Shown: positions 25,136-37,016, counted from the stretch's first letter. The stretch: 64,000 nucleotides of DNA from Primulina eburnea (GCF_022965805.1 NC_133110.1:35774317-35838316); one strand, 5' to 3'. Notes: a model not told the origin generated them from the sequence alone. Numbers and translations: made by a program.

Positions 25136-26443
25136 TGTAGTGACCCGTTCCAGAATCACCTACTAATCAGAACTTAAGCATGCAAAATTAACATTTAAAA
25201 CTGAATCAGGTAATACAGCGGAAAAACAGTAATACAACCCAATCGAATCTGTAAGTACAAAATACTTAAACAACCAGATCGAACTAAATACCAAGAACGA
25301 ATACCGATAACTACAAGTCAACCTCTGCCATCTCCCTGTCCACTCCCTCCTGGACCGTCCAACCTGAGACCTGCCCCATCGAATAGGGTGTCCAAAACAG
25401 AGATAAACCGAGGACGTGAGCATAAAACGCTCAGCACCGAAAGCATGAGTATACAAGCCTATATGAAATGCACATGCTATGATATGATACCAGGGTAGTC
25501 AAGAAACAGGAGTCACAAAAGATCTCAATATGCTCAGTCTAGAGGCGCCAAGTGGATAGTGCCGCGCGGTACTCCTCTGGGTCACTGCATCCACTACAAG
25601 ATCAGACGTGGACCTAAAATGTCCCGGATCACCGAAGCCCTCCGGACCCGTCGGCCACTGTGTACTCTCGGTGTCCATGCGTCCACAAGACAGGGCTGAG
25701 CGGCCCCACAAGATATAGCTTATCTCGAAAGAGATACAGCTCAACAATAAAGGCTATCTCGAAAGAGATACGGCTCAAGATGAAATGTAACATGCAGCAA
25801 TAAGCGTGACATAATAGCATGCATCATATGACATATATCAATGCAGCAAGTAATCATGCAACACATATAAGAATGTATACTCAACCAGGATATCTCGGAT
25901 AGTACTTTCGTACCTCAAACCAGTAGATCCTAGCAATCAGCCCTAGAATCAAGCCTGCGTCCGTAGTCAGCCCACTGATGCCGCTAGCTCCCAACTAGAG
26001 CACAACTCCGCTACAAAACCAGTAGCTCCCCGCTAGTGCCTAAACCTCGGGAAAAGACTAGAAACCCATCAGAAACGACTAAAACGCTCTGGAACACTCG
26101 GAATTGGCGAGTAACAAATGAAGCCTCGCGCCTCTATTTATAGACAACGATCGGTAGATCCGACCCACTTCGGACGATCCGATCCGGCACACTTCGGACG
26201 ATCCGAACCCTGATCGGACGATCCGAATCCTGCATGTCTTCCACGTGTCCAGCCACCTGTCTTCGGACGATCCGAACCCTGATCGGACGATCCGAACCTT
26301 GCATGTCTTCCACGTGTCCAGCCACCTGTCTTCGGACGATCCGAACCCTGATCGGACGATCCGAACCCTGATCGGTCCTTCCGATCACAACGAAATAATA
26401 TTTAATCCAATAATTAACTCAAATTAGGCATCGGGATACTACA
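25136..26443 (-). repeat. Shared middle LTR of the tandem gypsy
   Basis: 1308 bp, TG...CA. It serves as 3-prime LTR of unit B and 5-prime LTR of unit A. Neither side has a target duplication; a polypurine tract lies on one side and a primer site on the other. It is very close to both outer LTRs. The few differences include 'gatcacaacga' near 26390, which is shared with the left LTR but not the right one. Confidence 0.92.
26134..26390 (-). promoter_or_regulatory. U3 tandem repeats with G-box/ABRE cores and TATA box
   Basis: On the minus strand a 69-bp unit (TCGGACGATCCGA palindromes plus TGGACACGTGGAAGACATGC) is repeated about two and a half times. CACGTG boxes lie at 26311-26316 and 26242-26247, exactly 69 bp apart. 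The TATA box TATAAATAG follows at 26142-26134, about 100 bp downstream of the last G-box. That is the normal place for a U3 enhancer upstream of the element's Pol II start. Equivalent arrays lie at about 18683-18940 and 32083-32335. ABA or stress responsiveness is a hypothesis only. Confidence 0.6.
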
Positions 26444-26462
26444 TTCTCCCCCCCTAAAAAGG
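26444..26462 (-). promoter_or_regulatory. Polypurine tract of gypsy unit B
   Basis: On the minus strand this reads CCTTTTTAGGGGGGGAGAA directly before the LTR, with one more G than in unit A. It is the plus-strand primer tract. Confidence 0.8.
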
Positions 26463-26570
26463 ATTTCGTCCGCGAAATTGAGTCTGAAAAATGACAATTT
26501 TGAACAACAATACATTCAACTTAAGAATGAATTACAACTGAAATTACAATCATAACTGAAAATACTACAA

Positions 26571-29500
26571 CTAGAACAACTCTGGATGCTCTGACCGCAT
26601 GCGACTCTCTAGTTCCCAAGTAGCTTCTTCAGTACCTCGGCGCTGCCACTGCACTAAGACAAGAGGAATAGTCTTATTCCGCAGTACCTTATCCTTCCGG
26701 TCTAAGATCGAAACCGGTCTTTCCACAAAAGACAAATCCGGATTCAGCTGAACTTCTGTCGGATGCAAAACATGAGACTCATCCGCTACGTATCGTCTCA
26801 ACAAAGACACATGAAACACATTGTGAACACTAGACAGATACGGTGGCAAAGCTAATCTGTAGGCCAAATCTCCCACACATTCTAAGATCTCAAAAGGACC
26901 AATGAATCTCGGAGATAGCTTACCCTTGAGTCCAAATCTCAGAATCCTCCGAAAAAGTGATACCTTGAGAAACACTTTCTCGCCTGCATCAAAATGAAGA
27001 GGTCTGCGCTTGGTGTTCGCATAACTCGCTTGTCGGTCCTGAGCAGTCTTAATCCGCTGTTTGATCACAAGAACTTTGTCCATGGCCTGCTGAATCAATT
27101 CTGGACCCTCGACCTGTCGTTCTCCGACTTCCTCCCAGAACAGAGGAGTACGACAACGTCGACCATACAATGCTTCAAACGGAGACATACCAATACTCCT
27201 ATGAAAACTGTTGTTGTATGCAAACTCTATCAGTGGCAGATGATCCTGCCAAGCTGGCCCGAAATCCATCACACAAGATCTCAACATATCCTCAAGAGTA
27301 CGAATAGTCCTCTCTGACTGACCGTCAGTCTCTGGGTGATATGCAGTACTCAAACTCAAGGTAGTGCCCAAGGCTTGCTGAAAGCTGCCCCGAAATCTAG
27401 ATGTAAATCGAGGATCTCTGTCACTAACGATACTCACGGGCACACCATGAAACCGTACAATCTCTTGAATGTACAACCGTGCCATCCGATCGAAAGTGAA
27501 ATCTCTGTTATACGGAAGAAAATGGGCAGACTTAGTAAGCCGATCCACTACCGCCCAGATAGCATCTCTATTCCCCACAGACATAGGCAAGTGAGTCACG
27601 AAGTCCATCGTGATATGCTCCCACTTCCACTCCGGAATAGGAAGATTCTGCAACAAACCTCCAGGTCATCGATACTCAGCCTTCACCTGCTGACAGGCTA
27701 GGCACTTGGAGACATACTGATAAACATTACGTTTCATACCTTTCCACCAAAATCGAGTCCTCAAATCCTTATACATCTTGTTGCTCCCCGGATGAACACT
27801 CAACTTGCTACGATGAGCCTGGGATAAAATCTCCTCCCTCAAAGTGTCATCTTCCGGTATAACAACACGACCAGATAAGCACAAAAGACCCTTGGACTGA
27901 TAGTGGAATCCAGAAGTATTATCTCCATCAGCCAACCGAGCTAATCTCTGAATCTTAGAATCAGACATCTGAGCATCTCTAATCCGAGAATACAAAACTG
28001 GCTCAGACAAAATAGTAGCTACACGGATACTCTCCGTTCCCTTCCGATGTTTACAATTGAATCCCATCGAACAGAAATCCTGAATAATCTCAGATACAGC
28101 ACAAGTCTGAAGAGCAGACAATCTTACCTTGCGACTAAGAGCATCGGCCGTGAGATTCGCAGATCCTGGATGATACTTTATCTCACAATCATAATCCTTG
28201 AGTAGATCCATCCAACGACGCTGACGCATGTTCAACTCAGCCTGAGTGAACAGATACTTCAAACTCTTATGATCAGTGAAAATCTCAAATCGCTCACCAT
28301 ACAGATAATGGCGCCAGATTTTCAAAGCAAAAATGATCGCTGCTAATTCCAGATCATGAACAGGATAGTTTTCCTCATGAGGCTTCAACTGTCTCGACGC
28401 ATAAGCAATCACATGCTCATTCTGCATCAGAACACACCCTAGTCCCTGTAAAGAGGCATCGGTGTAAACACTGAAACCACCAGATCCAGACGGTAAAGCC
28501 AAAATAGGCGCAGATGTCAAACGTCTGCGAAGTTCCAAGAAACTCTCTTCGCACTCTGATGTCCACTCAAATGAAACATCTTTCCGAGTGAGCTGAGTGA
28601 GTGGCTTAGCAACCTGAGAGAAGTTGACAATGAAACGGAGATAATACCCAGCCAATCCCAGAAAACTGCGGATCTCGGCTACTGTCGTCGGACGCGACCA
28701 GTTCAATACCGCTTCCACCTTGCTCGGGTCAACTGAAACTCCCTTGCTAGAAATGACATGACCAAGGAATACAACCCTGTCAATCCAAAACTCACATTTA
28801 CTCAACTTCGCATAAAGCTGATTCTCGCGAAGTGTCTGTAAAATAGTCCTTAAGTGTTGTACGTGTTCTTGCTGATCATGCGAATAGATTAAGATATCAT
28901 CTATAAATACCACAACAAACTTATCCAAGAATTCCCGAAAAACCCGATTCATCAGATCCATAAAAACTGCTGGTGCATTCGTCACCCCAAAAGGCATAAC
29001 CAGAAACTCATAATGCCCATACCGGGTCCTGAATGCAGTCTTCGATATATCTCCCTGATGAACCCGAAGCTGATGATAACCAGACCTTAAATCAATCTTG
29101 GAATACACAGAGGTACCTTGCAGTTGATCAAATAAATCATCAATCCGTGGCAACGGATACTTATTCTTTATCGTAGCACGATTCAACTGCCGATAATCTA
29201 TGCAGAGCCGCATAGAACCATCCTTCTTTTTGACAAAAAGAACTGGTGCTCCCCACGGGGACACACTGGGTCGAATATACCCCTTGTCAAGAAGATCCTG
29301 CAACTGCTGTTTTAATTCTTGCATCTCTGATGGAGCTAAACGATAAGGAGCTTTAGAGATTGGTGCCGTGCCTGGCACTAAATCAATGCCGAAATCCACT
29401 TCCCGAACGGGAGGAAAACCAGGAATCTCCTCGGGAAAAACATCCGGAAAATCGCAAACCACTGGAATGTCGCTGATACCGACACTATCTGCGGACGAAT

Positions 29501-30002
29501 CAATAGCATAGATAAGGTAGCCTTCCCCGCCCGACTCTAAAGCACGACAGGCTTTCAGAGCAGAAACCACAGGCATCGGGGGTCGCGCTCCCTCTCCATA
29601 GAAAAACCAACTGTCGCCCTCAACTGGACGAAAATGCACAAACTTCTGATAACAGTCCACAGTAGCTCTAAACACAGTCAGCACATCTATTCCCAGAATG
29701 CAATCAAAATCCTCCATCGCAAGAATCATCAAATTAGCAGTTAAAACATTACCCTCAAACTCTAGAGGACAACCCAAAACTAGACGTTTAGCTAGCACCG
29801 AATGACCCATCGGTGTGGAAACAGATACCACAACGTCCAAAGAAGTGAAAGGTAATGCATGACGCTTAGCAAATCTCGCAGATATGAATGAATGTGATGC
29901 ACCAGTATCAATGAGAACGTAAGCAGGTAATCCACATAATAAAAAAAACACCTGCGATAACTCTGTCGTTCTCCTCAGCAGCCTGATCCTGGTTAAGAGC
30001 AA
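26571..30002 (-). pseudogene. Gypsy unit B pol with one nonsense codon in integrase
   Basis: This is a nearly complete pol. It has protease ([10 protein letters not shown]), reverse transcriptase (FIDDILIYS at residues 366-374), RNase H (about 505-620) and the integrase zinc region up to CQQVKAEYR at residue 778. There a TGA (27666-27668 on the minus strand) interrupts it. The frame then continues directly with the DDE core and the chromodomain-like tail ([12 protein letters not shown] ... MRSEHPELF) to 26571. Unit A has CGA at this codon, so a single C-to-T change at a CpG explains the stop. Without it the frame would run through the whole pol. Beyond the stop the units differ at only a few residues, for example DFGPAWQD here against DFGLAWQD in A. 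Confidence 0.92.
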
Positions 30003-30999
30003 AGACCTGCCCTTGAGTACGCGGTCGGAGGTTAGAACCCTGAGTAGACTGTCCCTGCTGTGGCCTCTGATGAACTGAAGCCTGAGAACCAGATCCTGAT
30101 CCTCCGCCCGTCTGTGGACAGTCTCTCTTCATATGGCCCATCTCACCGCATTTGTAACAAGCACCCGCAACTTTGCGACAACGCTCCGTCGGATGATCCT
30201 TCCCGCAATGCTGACACGGGCCCTTCTTCTTCCCAAAATGGTGAACTCCTCCAGATCCAGAGGAAGAAGAAGTAGATCCAGCCTTCTTGAATGCTTGGGC
30301 GCGGGGACCCAAAGAACTAGTAGGACGAGCAGACTGCATGGCTCGACCTCTCAGCAAACTGCCCTCAGCCTGGCGACAACGGTTCACAAGGCCCTCATAC
30401 GATGTCGGATCATCGCAGACAACAACCCGATCAAAAATCTCCTGATTGAGGCCCTGGAGAAAATGGTTATACTTGGCCCTAGCATTGTCACTGACATGTG
30501 GATCATACGGAAGCAACTCAAAGAACTTCTGCTGATACTCATCAACAGACAAACTTCCCTGCTTCAGATTGATCAACTCAATCGCCTTGGTCTGCAGAAG
30601 GGCTGGCGGAAAGTAAAGCAGCATGAAAGCGGCTCGGAAATCGGCCCAAAGAACTCGACCCTGTCGCTAAACTATCGGTGCAGAGGTAGACCTCCACCAC
30701 TTGCGCGCACCACCCTCCAGCAAGAAATCAAGGGTATCAATCTGCTGTTCCGCCGAGCACTGAAAAGTCTTGAAGCAGCTCTCCATCCTCTCAAGCCAGT
30801 TCTCCGCAACATCCGGAGTCTCACCGCCCGAAAGAGGTTTTGGCCCCATCTGCAAGAACCGATGCATACTAAAACTCCGAGGCTCATCACGACGGTGTTG
30901 ACGACGTTCTCGATGCTCTCGACGACGCTCCCGATCGTCGCGGTCTCCCCAGCGTCCAATGCTGCCATGACTACTAGCATCGTCGTCAAAACCAGACAT
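29908..30999 (-). pseudogene. Gypsy unit B gag with the same in-frame amber codon
   Basis: The architecture is that of the unit A gag: ATG at 30999, 110 codons, TAG at 30667-30669, then the same frame to 29908 with two zinc knuckles. One residue differs in the Arg-rich part (REHR in A, RERR here). Because the stop and the downstream A8/T8 run (29941-29948) are identical in both units, both changes predate the tandem array, or they are family features. Confidence 0.85.
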
Positions 31000-31064
31000 C
31001 TCTTAGCTACAAAAGTTACCAGAGATTAAACCCAAAAGAACAGTTCTAATCCCAAAATCTTAAT

Positions 31065-31080
31065 GCATGCTCTGATACCA
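31065..31080 (-). promoter_or_regulatory. Primer-binding site of gypsy unit B
   Basis: TGGTATCAGAGCATGC on the minus strand just inside the right LTR, identical to the unit A site. It is complementary to initiator Met tRNA. Confidence 0.85.
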
Positions 31081-31084
31081 TAAA

Positions 31085-32392
31085 TGTAGTGACCCGTTCC
31101 AGAATCACCTACTAATCAGAACTTAAGCATGCAAAATTAACATTTAAAACTGAATCAGGTAATACAGCGGAAAAACAGTAATACAACCCAATCGAATCTG
31201 TAAGTACAAAATACTTAAACAACCAGATCGAACTAAATACCAAGAACGAATACCGATAACTACAAGTCAACCTCTGCCAGCTCCCTGTCCACTCCCTCTT
31301 GGACCGTCCAACCTGAGACCTGCCCCATCGAATAGGGTGTCCAAAACAGAGATAAACCGAGGACGTGAGCATAAAACGCTCAGCACCGAAAGCATGAGTA
31401 TACAAGCCTATATGAAATGCACATGCTATGATATGATACCAGGGTAGTCAAGAAACAGGAGTCACAAAAGATCTCAATATGCTCAGTCTAGAGGCGCCAA
31501 GTGGATAGTGCCGCGCGGTACTCCTCTGGGTCACTGCATCCACTACAAGATCAGACGTGGACCTAAAATGTCCCGGATCACCGAAGCCCTCCGGACCCGT
31601 CGGCCACTGTGTACTCTCGGTGTCCATGCGTCCACAAGACAGGGCTGAGCGGCCCCACAAGATATAGCTTATCTCGAAAGAGATACAGCTCAACAATAAA
31701 GGCTATCTCGAAAGAGATACGGCTCAAGATGAAATGTAACATACAGCAATAAGCGTGACATAATAGCATGCATCATATGACATATATCAATGCAGCAAGT
31801 AATCATGCAACACATATAAGAATGTATACTCAACCAGGATATCTCGGATAGTACTTTCGTACCTCAAACCAGTAGATCCTAGCAATCAGCCCTAGAATCA
31901 AGCCTGCGTCCGTAGTCAGCCCACTGATGCCGCTAGCTCCCAACTAGAGCACAACTCCGCTACAAAACCAGTAGCTCCCCGCTAGTGCCTAAACCTCGGG
32001 AAAAGACTAGAAACCCATCAGAAACGACTAAAACGCTCTGGAACACTCGGAATTGGCGAGTAACAAATGAAGCCTCGCGCCTCTATTTATAGACAACGAT
32101 CGGTAAATCCGACCCACTTCGGACGATCCGATCCGGCACACTTCGGACGATCCGAACCCTGATCGGACGATCCGAATCCTGCATGTCTTCCACGTGTCCA
32201 GCCACCTGTCTTCGGACGATCCGAACCCTGATCGGACGATCCGAACCTTGCATGTCTTCCACGTGTCCAGCCACCTGTCTTCGGACGATCCGAACCCTGA
32301 TCGGACGATCCGAACCCTGATCGGTCCTTCCGAACACACCGAAATAATATTTAATCTAATAATTAACTCAAATTAGGCATCGGGATACTACA
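31085..32392 (-). repeat. Right LTR of the tandem gypsy (5-prime LTR on - strand)
   Basis: 1308 bp, TG...CA, followed by the target duplication gtaat. It carries several private differences from the other two LTRs ('gaacacaccga' near 32330, 'ccagctccc' near 31278, 'ctcttggacc' near 31295). The U3 repeats lie at about 32105-32335 and TATAAATAG at 32083-32091. As the 5-prime LTR it would drive transcription of unit B leftward. Confidence 0.92.
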
Positions 32393-33297
32393 GTAATATA
32401 GAAGAAAAATATCACATTAGTAAATACATGATAATTAAAATTTTGTACAAATAGAAAAATAATATTTTTTACTTCTCGATCATGAAAATTAGATTTCAAA
32501 ATTAATCTCTTGTTGTTTCTAATATTTAGGTAGTTCATAACAACGAACAAATCCAAATTTAAACGAACATTACATCTTGGAAAGATTCAGCTCAGATATG
32601 GTGCTGAAAAGATGAGTCATTTCAGAATTCAATTTTGGAGTAGATAAATTTAGTAAGATAAATAGAATAAAATTGATTTTTAATATAATATGCAATATTG
32701 CATTATTTATAATTTAAAATTCAAATAAGACATCACAAGGGAAAAAATATACATTGGATGCTTTTGGTAGAATTATATCATACATTAACTTTTTGAAATT
32801 ATGAAAATCTCGAATTGCATGCATTGGGTGTCAACATTTCTGATTATTGAGGGTAATATACATGTTTATTGAGGGTAATTCAATGTCTATTTGAAACTAT
32901 TTTGAATCTATCTCTTTTAAATTTCTTAGGCTCTCTTATTTGAATGTTTAAGAAGACAATTCAAAATATACAATATATATACTTATGATTTTGGAAGAAA
33001 ACTACAATACATTAATTCTTTCAAATTAAGGTAATCTCGAAATAATATGCAATAGAGATAAAAAAAAAAAATTATGATTATTAAATGGTAATTTAATGTC
33101 TATTGAAAAATCTTATTGTATACTCAACCAATTTTATTTTTAGAAAAATTAAATTAACTAATTAAATATTGTATTTCTTTTTTAGTAAGTAATTTGGACA
33201 ATAAATTACTTAAAATAGCAAAATGTATTTTTGAATGATTTACCTTATGAGTGATAATGAGCATTGCAATTATTTGCATTTTAAATTTATGTATACA

Positions 33298-33982
<685 letters not shown>

Positions 33983-34215
33983 GTAGGATATTTCAAGAGG
34001 GCATTTCATGTGTTTGTCAATCACACAGCATCAGTTATGTTGTACATTTGACTAATCCCCAAAAAAACTTGTCCTAAACGTACAATAAAATTAAGACTCC
34101 CCAAATTCATTTAAAAAAATCTAGCATCACATATAATGTAAAAAAGAAACCTTGTTTCTCTATTTCAATACATTAAAAAATTACTTTAATAACTAATTTT
34201 ATTACAGACAATAAA

Positions 34216-35596
34216 TGATTAGCTCATAATAGTTTATATTTTTATTGTCATATCTCTCATTGTTATCACTTTCAACGTGCTTAATTGACACATTTTTGTG
34301 TGATTTTATTGTAGGGTGAAGTTTTCTGTTCTTGCGATAAATTTGGGCTAAAAAGGGTGATTTTATATCATAATTAAAGTTGCCGATATGATCTTAGTGG
34401 AAGATGTGGAGCATAAAAATTCAGAAGATGTTTTTGCATAAGGCGTGATCACGCCTTGTGACGATTCCTTGGTTGCCTAGTGATATGAGGAATTTTTATA
34501 TCAAAGAAAAAAATACAAGATAGAGTTTTTTATGCTCTATATTATTGGAGGATATTTTCTAGTATCTTTTAATTTTTAGGTATTAGGTTTTTTGTTTTAG
34601 TTTAATGGGCTTTTCTTCTTTTGGACCCATTAATTCCTTTCTTGTCCACCAATACCTCACGTACACGACATTCTCTTTTTCTTTTTTTTCTTGACCACTA
34701 TTCACAAGCAGTACAAGGGAGGCGGCAGAGAAGAATTCCACCAACCAATCTCAAGGATTTTCTCTCCAATTCTCTCCACAACTTTAGGCTAAGTTTTATT
34801 TTTGATTCAAAGGATATTTTTACTATTTCGATTTATCACTGTGAGACTTTTTGTGATTTAATATTCGTGTTTTGTTCAAGTATTTGTTGATTTATGATTT
34901 ATTTATATGAAAGTTGTGTGTTGATTAATCTGACAATTTAATTCGATATATAATTTTCTACTGCTAACCATGAATTCAGTGATCCGTAATTGTCATGAAT
35001 GATTGGTACATGAGTAGCGATAGATTAGGTGTGTTGTGCTATCATAGCATATTTAATCTAAATAAATCAACGAAACTCGATCTATCAATTGCAGCTATCT
35101 CGGTTGTTAGATTTTAGGATTAACTGTTTTCACAAAACGAAAATGCTATTTTTAATTAATATGGAACGCTATCGTGCCCAGTTAGTTATTGATAAGTTTT
35201 GACTGGATGCTGGGTTTGGTCAATTAAATTAGGAAAACACAAGAATTTTAGTGGTTATCCCTATAATTCTAAAGTTAATTGCTTGTAATTGCATGAATAA
35301 ATATATGTTAGCCGATGAACAGTGATACAATTGAATAGTAGAAATCCCTTGAATCGAGCTTGGTAATATTAATTTCCATTTAATTAGTTTTTTCATCTTG
35401 ATTTGTTATTTCTTCTTGCATGTTAAATTAGTTCTAGTATTTTATTTAATTCATATCCAAAATTCCCCCTTTTATTTGCACTTTTACTCGAAAGAAATCA
35501 CCCCCCGTTCCCTGTGGATTCGACCCTGCTCACCATTACACTAATTTTATTTAAAGAGTAGGAATTTAAGTTTGGTGGCACAACGACAGCACACCA
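34216..35596 (+). repeat. 5-prime LTR of the Athila-like element
   Basis: Starts TGATTAGCTC and ends GCACACCA. It contains an 'aaggcgtgatcacgcctt' palindrome at 34440-34457, a motif that recurs downstream of gag. The left flank is the target duplication ataaa. Confidence 0.9.
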
Positions 35597-35601
35597 AATT
35601 T

Positions 35602-35618
35602 TGGCGCCGTTGCCGGGG
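35602..35618 (+). promoter_or_regulatory. Primer-binding site TGGCGCCGTTGCCGGGG
   Basis: It lies five bases after the LTR end. This sequence is the usual primer site of Athila/Tat-group plant elements, conventionally assigned to tRNA-Asp. It is the best evidence for the lineage call. Confidence 0.8.
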
Positions 35619-35673
35619 AACGGTGCAAGGTTAATTTTTTTCGAATTTCGTTATTTTTTGTCTCATTCTTCTT

Positions 35674-36534
35674 GTGCAGGTGATTTTATCAAGAAAAGAG
35701 GAATTTGAGAATTTTTTTGTAGTGAAATACTTCGAGATGTTTCATCGACAAGTATTCACAAGTTTTTCCCAACAAACCGAAGAGCCATTCTATGCAGCAT
35801 GGAAGAGATTCAATAATTTAGCAACAACATTCAGGAATCATGATTTTTCTAACTATGTTCTTATTCGAATTTTCCTAAAAGGTTTGGATGCAGTTACACG
35901 AAGATGGGTATTTAATGGAGCAATAACAACTGGAAGTCCACTACTTAGTCGAGGTGAAGACAGTGTGATATATTTGCTAAATGATATAGCCGACTTTGAC
36001 TACCATCAGTATTGGGATCATTCGCTGCAGAGTTGGAGACACCAATACACTCCAGAAATTAACCAATCTGATTTTACAGACCAACCTTTCGAGCATCAAG
36101 AAGATGAGGGATGTAGTCTTGAATTAATCATAACTCGATTGAATGATATGGTAAACAAGCACGTGGCATTGGATGAGGAAACTGTCGAGCCTCAGTCTGA
36201 AGAAGTTTTGGAAGAAATATCAAACGAAGATGAGGCACCAATGAAGTTGAGAGATGAACAAGCTCCTGAGACTATCGATTTGAGCTCGTCGATAATATCA
36301 TCATATATACATCTAGGAGATCCTTGTCTTTCTCCATTGCCGATTTCAACAGATTTTGTTCTTCAAGAGCTAACTATGATACACTCATCTCATGCCTATT
36401 ATTTAAAGTCACGTTTTGTTGAGGAGACGAGCTTACATTGCATACATCAAGCCAAACTTGAGGACACATGGAACCAAGACCCATATATGGTGTCATATGA
36501 CAAGTACTTTGGGCGTCAGCCGCTCTTTGAATGA
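35674..36534 (+). CDS. Gag-like protein of the non-autonomous Athila-like element
   Basis: The frame is open from 35674. The first ATG is at 35737 (MFHRQVFTSFSQQ), giving about 265 residues, and the frame upstream begins after a splice-acceptor-like 'cttgtgcag'. It contains a retrotransposon-gag-like stretch (EEPFYAAWKRFNNLATTFRNH ... GLDAVTRRWV), then an acidic middle region rich in Glu (about residues 165-215), and ends LFE. There is no zinc knuckle. In this group gag forms the particle and binds RNA. Here the protein is short and no pol follows. The frame is intact, so the product could still be made. The long acidic segment is not typical of a packaged gag. Confidence 0.6.
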   Translation: MQVILSRKEEFENFFVVKYFEMFHRQVFTSFSQQTEEPFYAAWKRFNNLATTFRNHDFSNYVLIRIFLKGLDAVTRRWVFNGAITTGSPLLSRGEDSVIYLLNDIADFDYHQYWDHSLQSWRHQYTPEINQSDFTDQPFEHQEDEGCSLELIITRLNDMVNKHVALDEETVEPQSEEVLEEISNEDEAPMKLRDEQAPETIDLSSSIISSYIHLGDPCLSPLPISTDFVLQELTMIHSSHAYYLKSRFVEETSLHCIHQAKLEDTWNQDPYMVSYDKYFGRQPLFE

Positions 36535-36635
36535 GTGCTTTTGATGTCGAGCATAACGACTTAAAAAAATTGTGCTTTTGGGAGGCAACCCAAATTTTAG
36601 TTCTTGTTTTTTTAATTTTATTCCAGTAGAGGATT

Positions 36636-36838
36636 TCGCACAAGGCGTGGCCACGCCTTGTTGAAACACCTCTGCTGAAATTTTTTTAAAAAAAAAAATT
36701 GCCCTAAACACAGTAGATGTCTTTTGACAAGGCGTGGTCACGCCCTGTCCGAAGACATATTCTGGAAAAAAAAAATTTGCCTTAAACACAGTAGATGTCT
36801 TTTGACAAGGCGTGACCACGCCCTGTCAAAAGACATCT
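36636..36838 (+). repeat. Array of aaggcgtg palindromes with a 46-bp hairpin
   Basis: Three GGCGTG..CACGCC palindromes follow gag: near 36640-36660, 36728-36748 and 36804-36826. The last two sit in a roughly 77-bp repeated unit ('taaacacagtagatgtcttt' then the palindrome). The third extends to a nearly perfect hairpin at 36793-36838, with 22-bp arms (agatgtcttttgacaaggcg... / ...cacgccctgtcaaaagacat..) around a 2-base centre and one mismatch. The same core occurs once in each LTR, at 34440-34457 and about 39572-39589. Confidence 0.85.
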
Positions 36839-37016
36839 TCTAAAAAAAAAATTAAAATTTACTTTTCTTTTATCTAACATTATTTGTTCTCACCCCTTTT
36901 CACATCTTCTCTCGCAGGCTTGTTAACACCGCAACAACAATATAAAGCTTTGCTCCATGATGTCCAAAAGTTTTCAGGGGAGTTTTCTAACTTCTTTTGC
37001 GTTTTTACTGTCTATG

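Larger units (their letters stand above)
17685..32397 (-). mobile_element. Tandem Ty3/gypsy chromovirus: LTR-int-LTR-int-LTR in one target site
   Basis: Three LTRs (17690-18992, 25136-26443, 31085-32392) alternate with two internal regions in the same orientation. The 5-bp direct repeat gtaat lies only at the outer edges (17685-17689 and 32393-32397) and not around the middle LTR. The whole array therefore behaves as one insertion. After removing a nested solo LTR, the left unit (17690-25135) is 5943 bp and the right unit (25136-31084) 5949 bp. The two predicted pol proteins differ at only a handful of residues. The usual explanation for such an array is unequal recombination between LTRs of sister or allelic copies, which is inference. 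The family has a C-terminal chromodomain-like tail and fits the Tekay/Del group of chromoviruses. Confidence 0.9.

Noticed and set aside
26155..26385. CRISPR-like direct repeats with spacers
   Set aside because: Unit length, eukaryotic LTR context and near-identical 'spacers' show a tandem U3 repeat, not an array.
17690..32392. Two separate nested gypsy insertions
   Set aside because: No target duplication flanks the middle LTR, both units share the same orientation and lesions, and one gtaat pair encloses everything.
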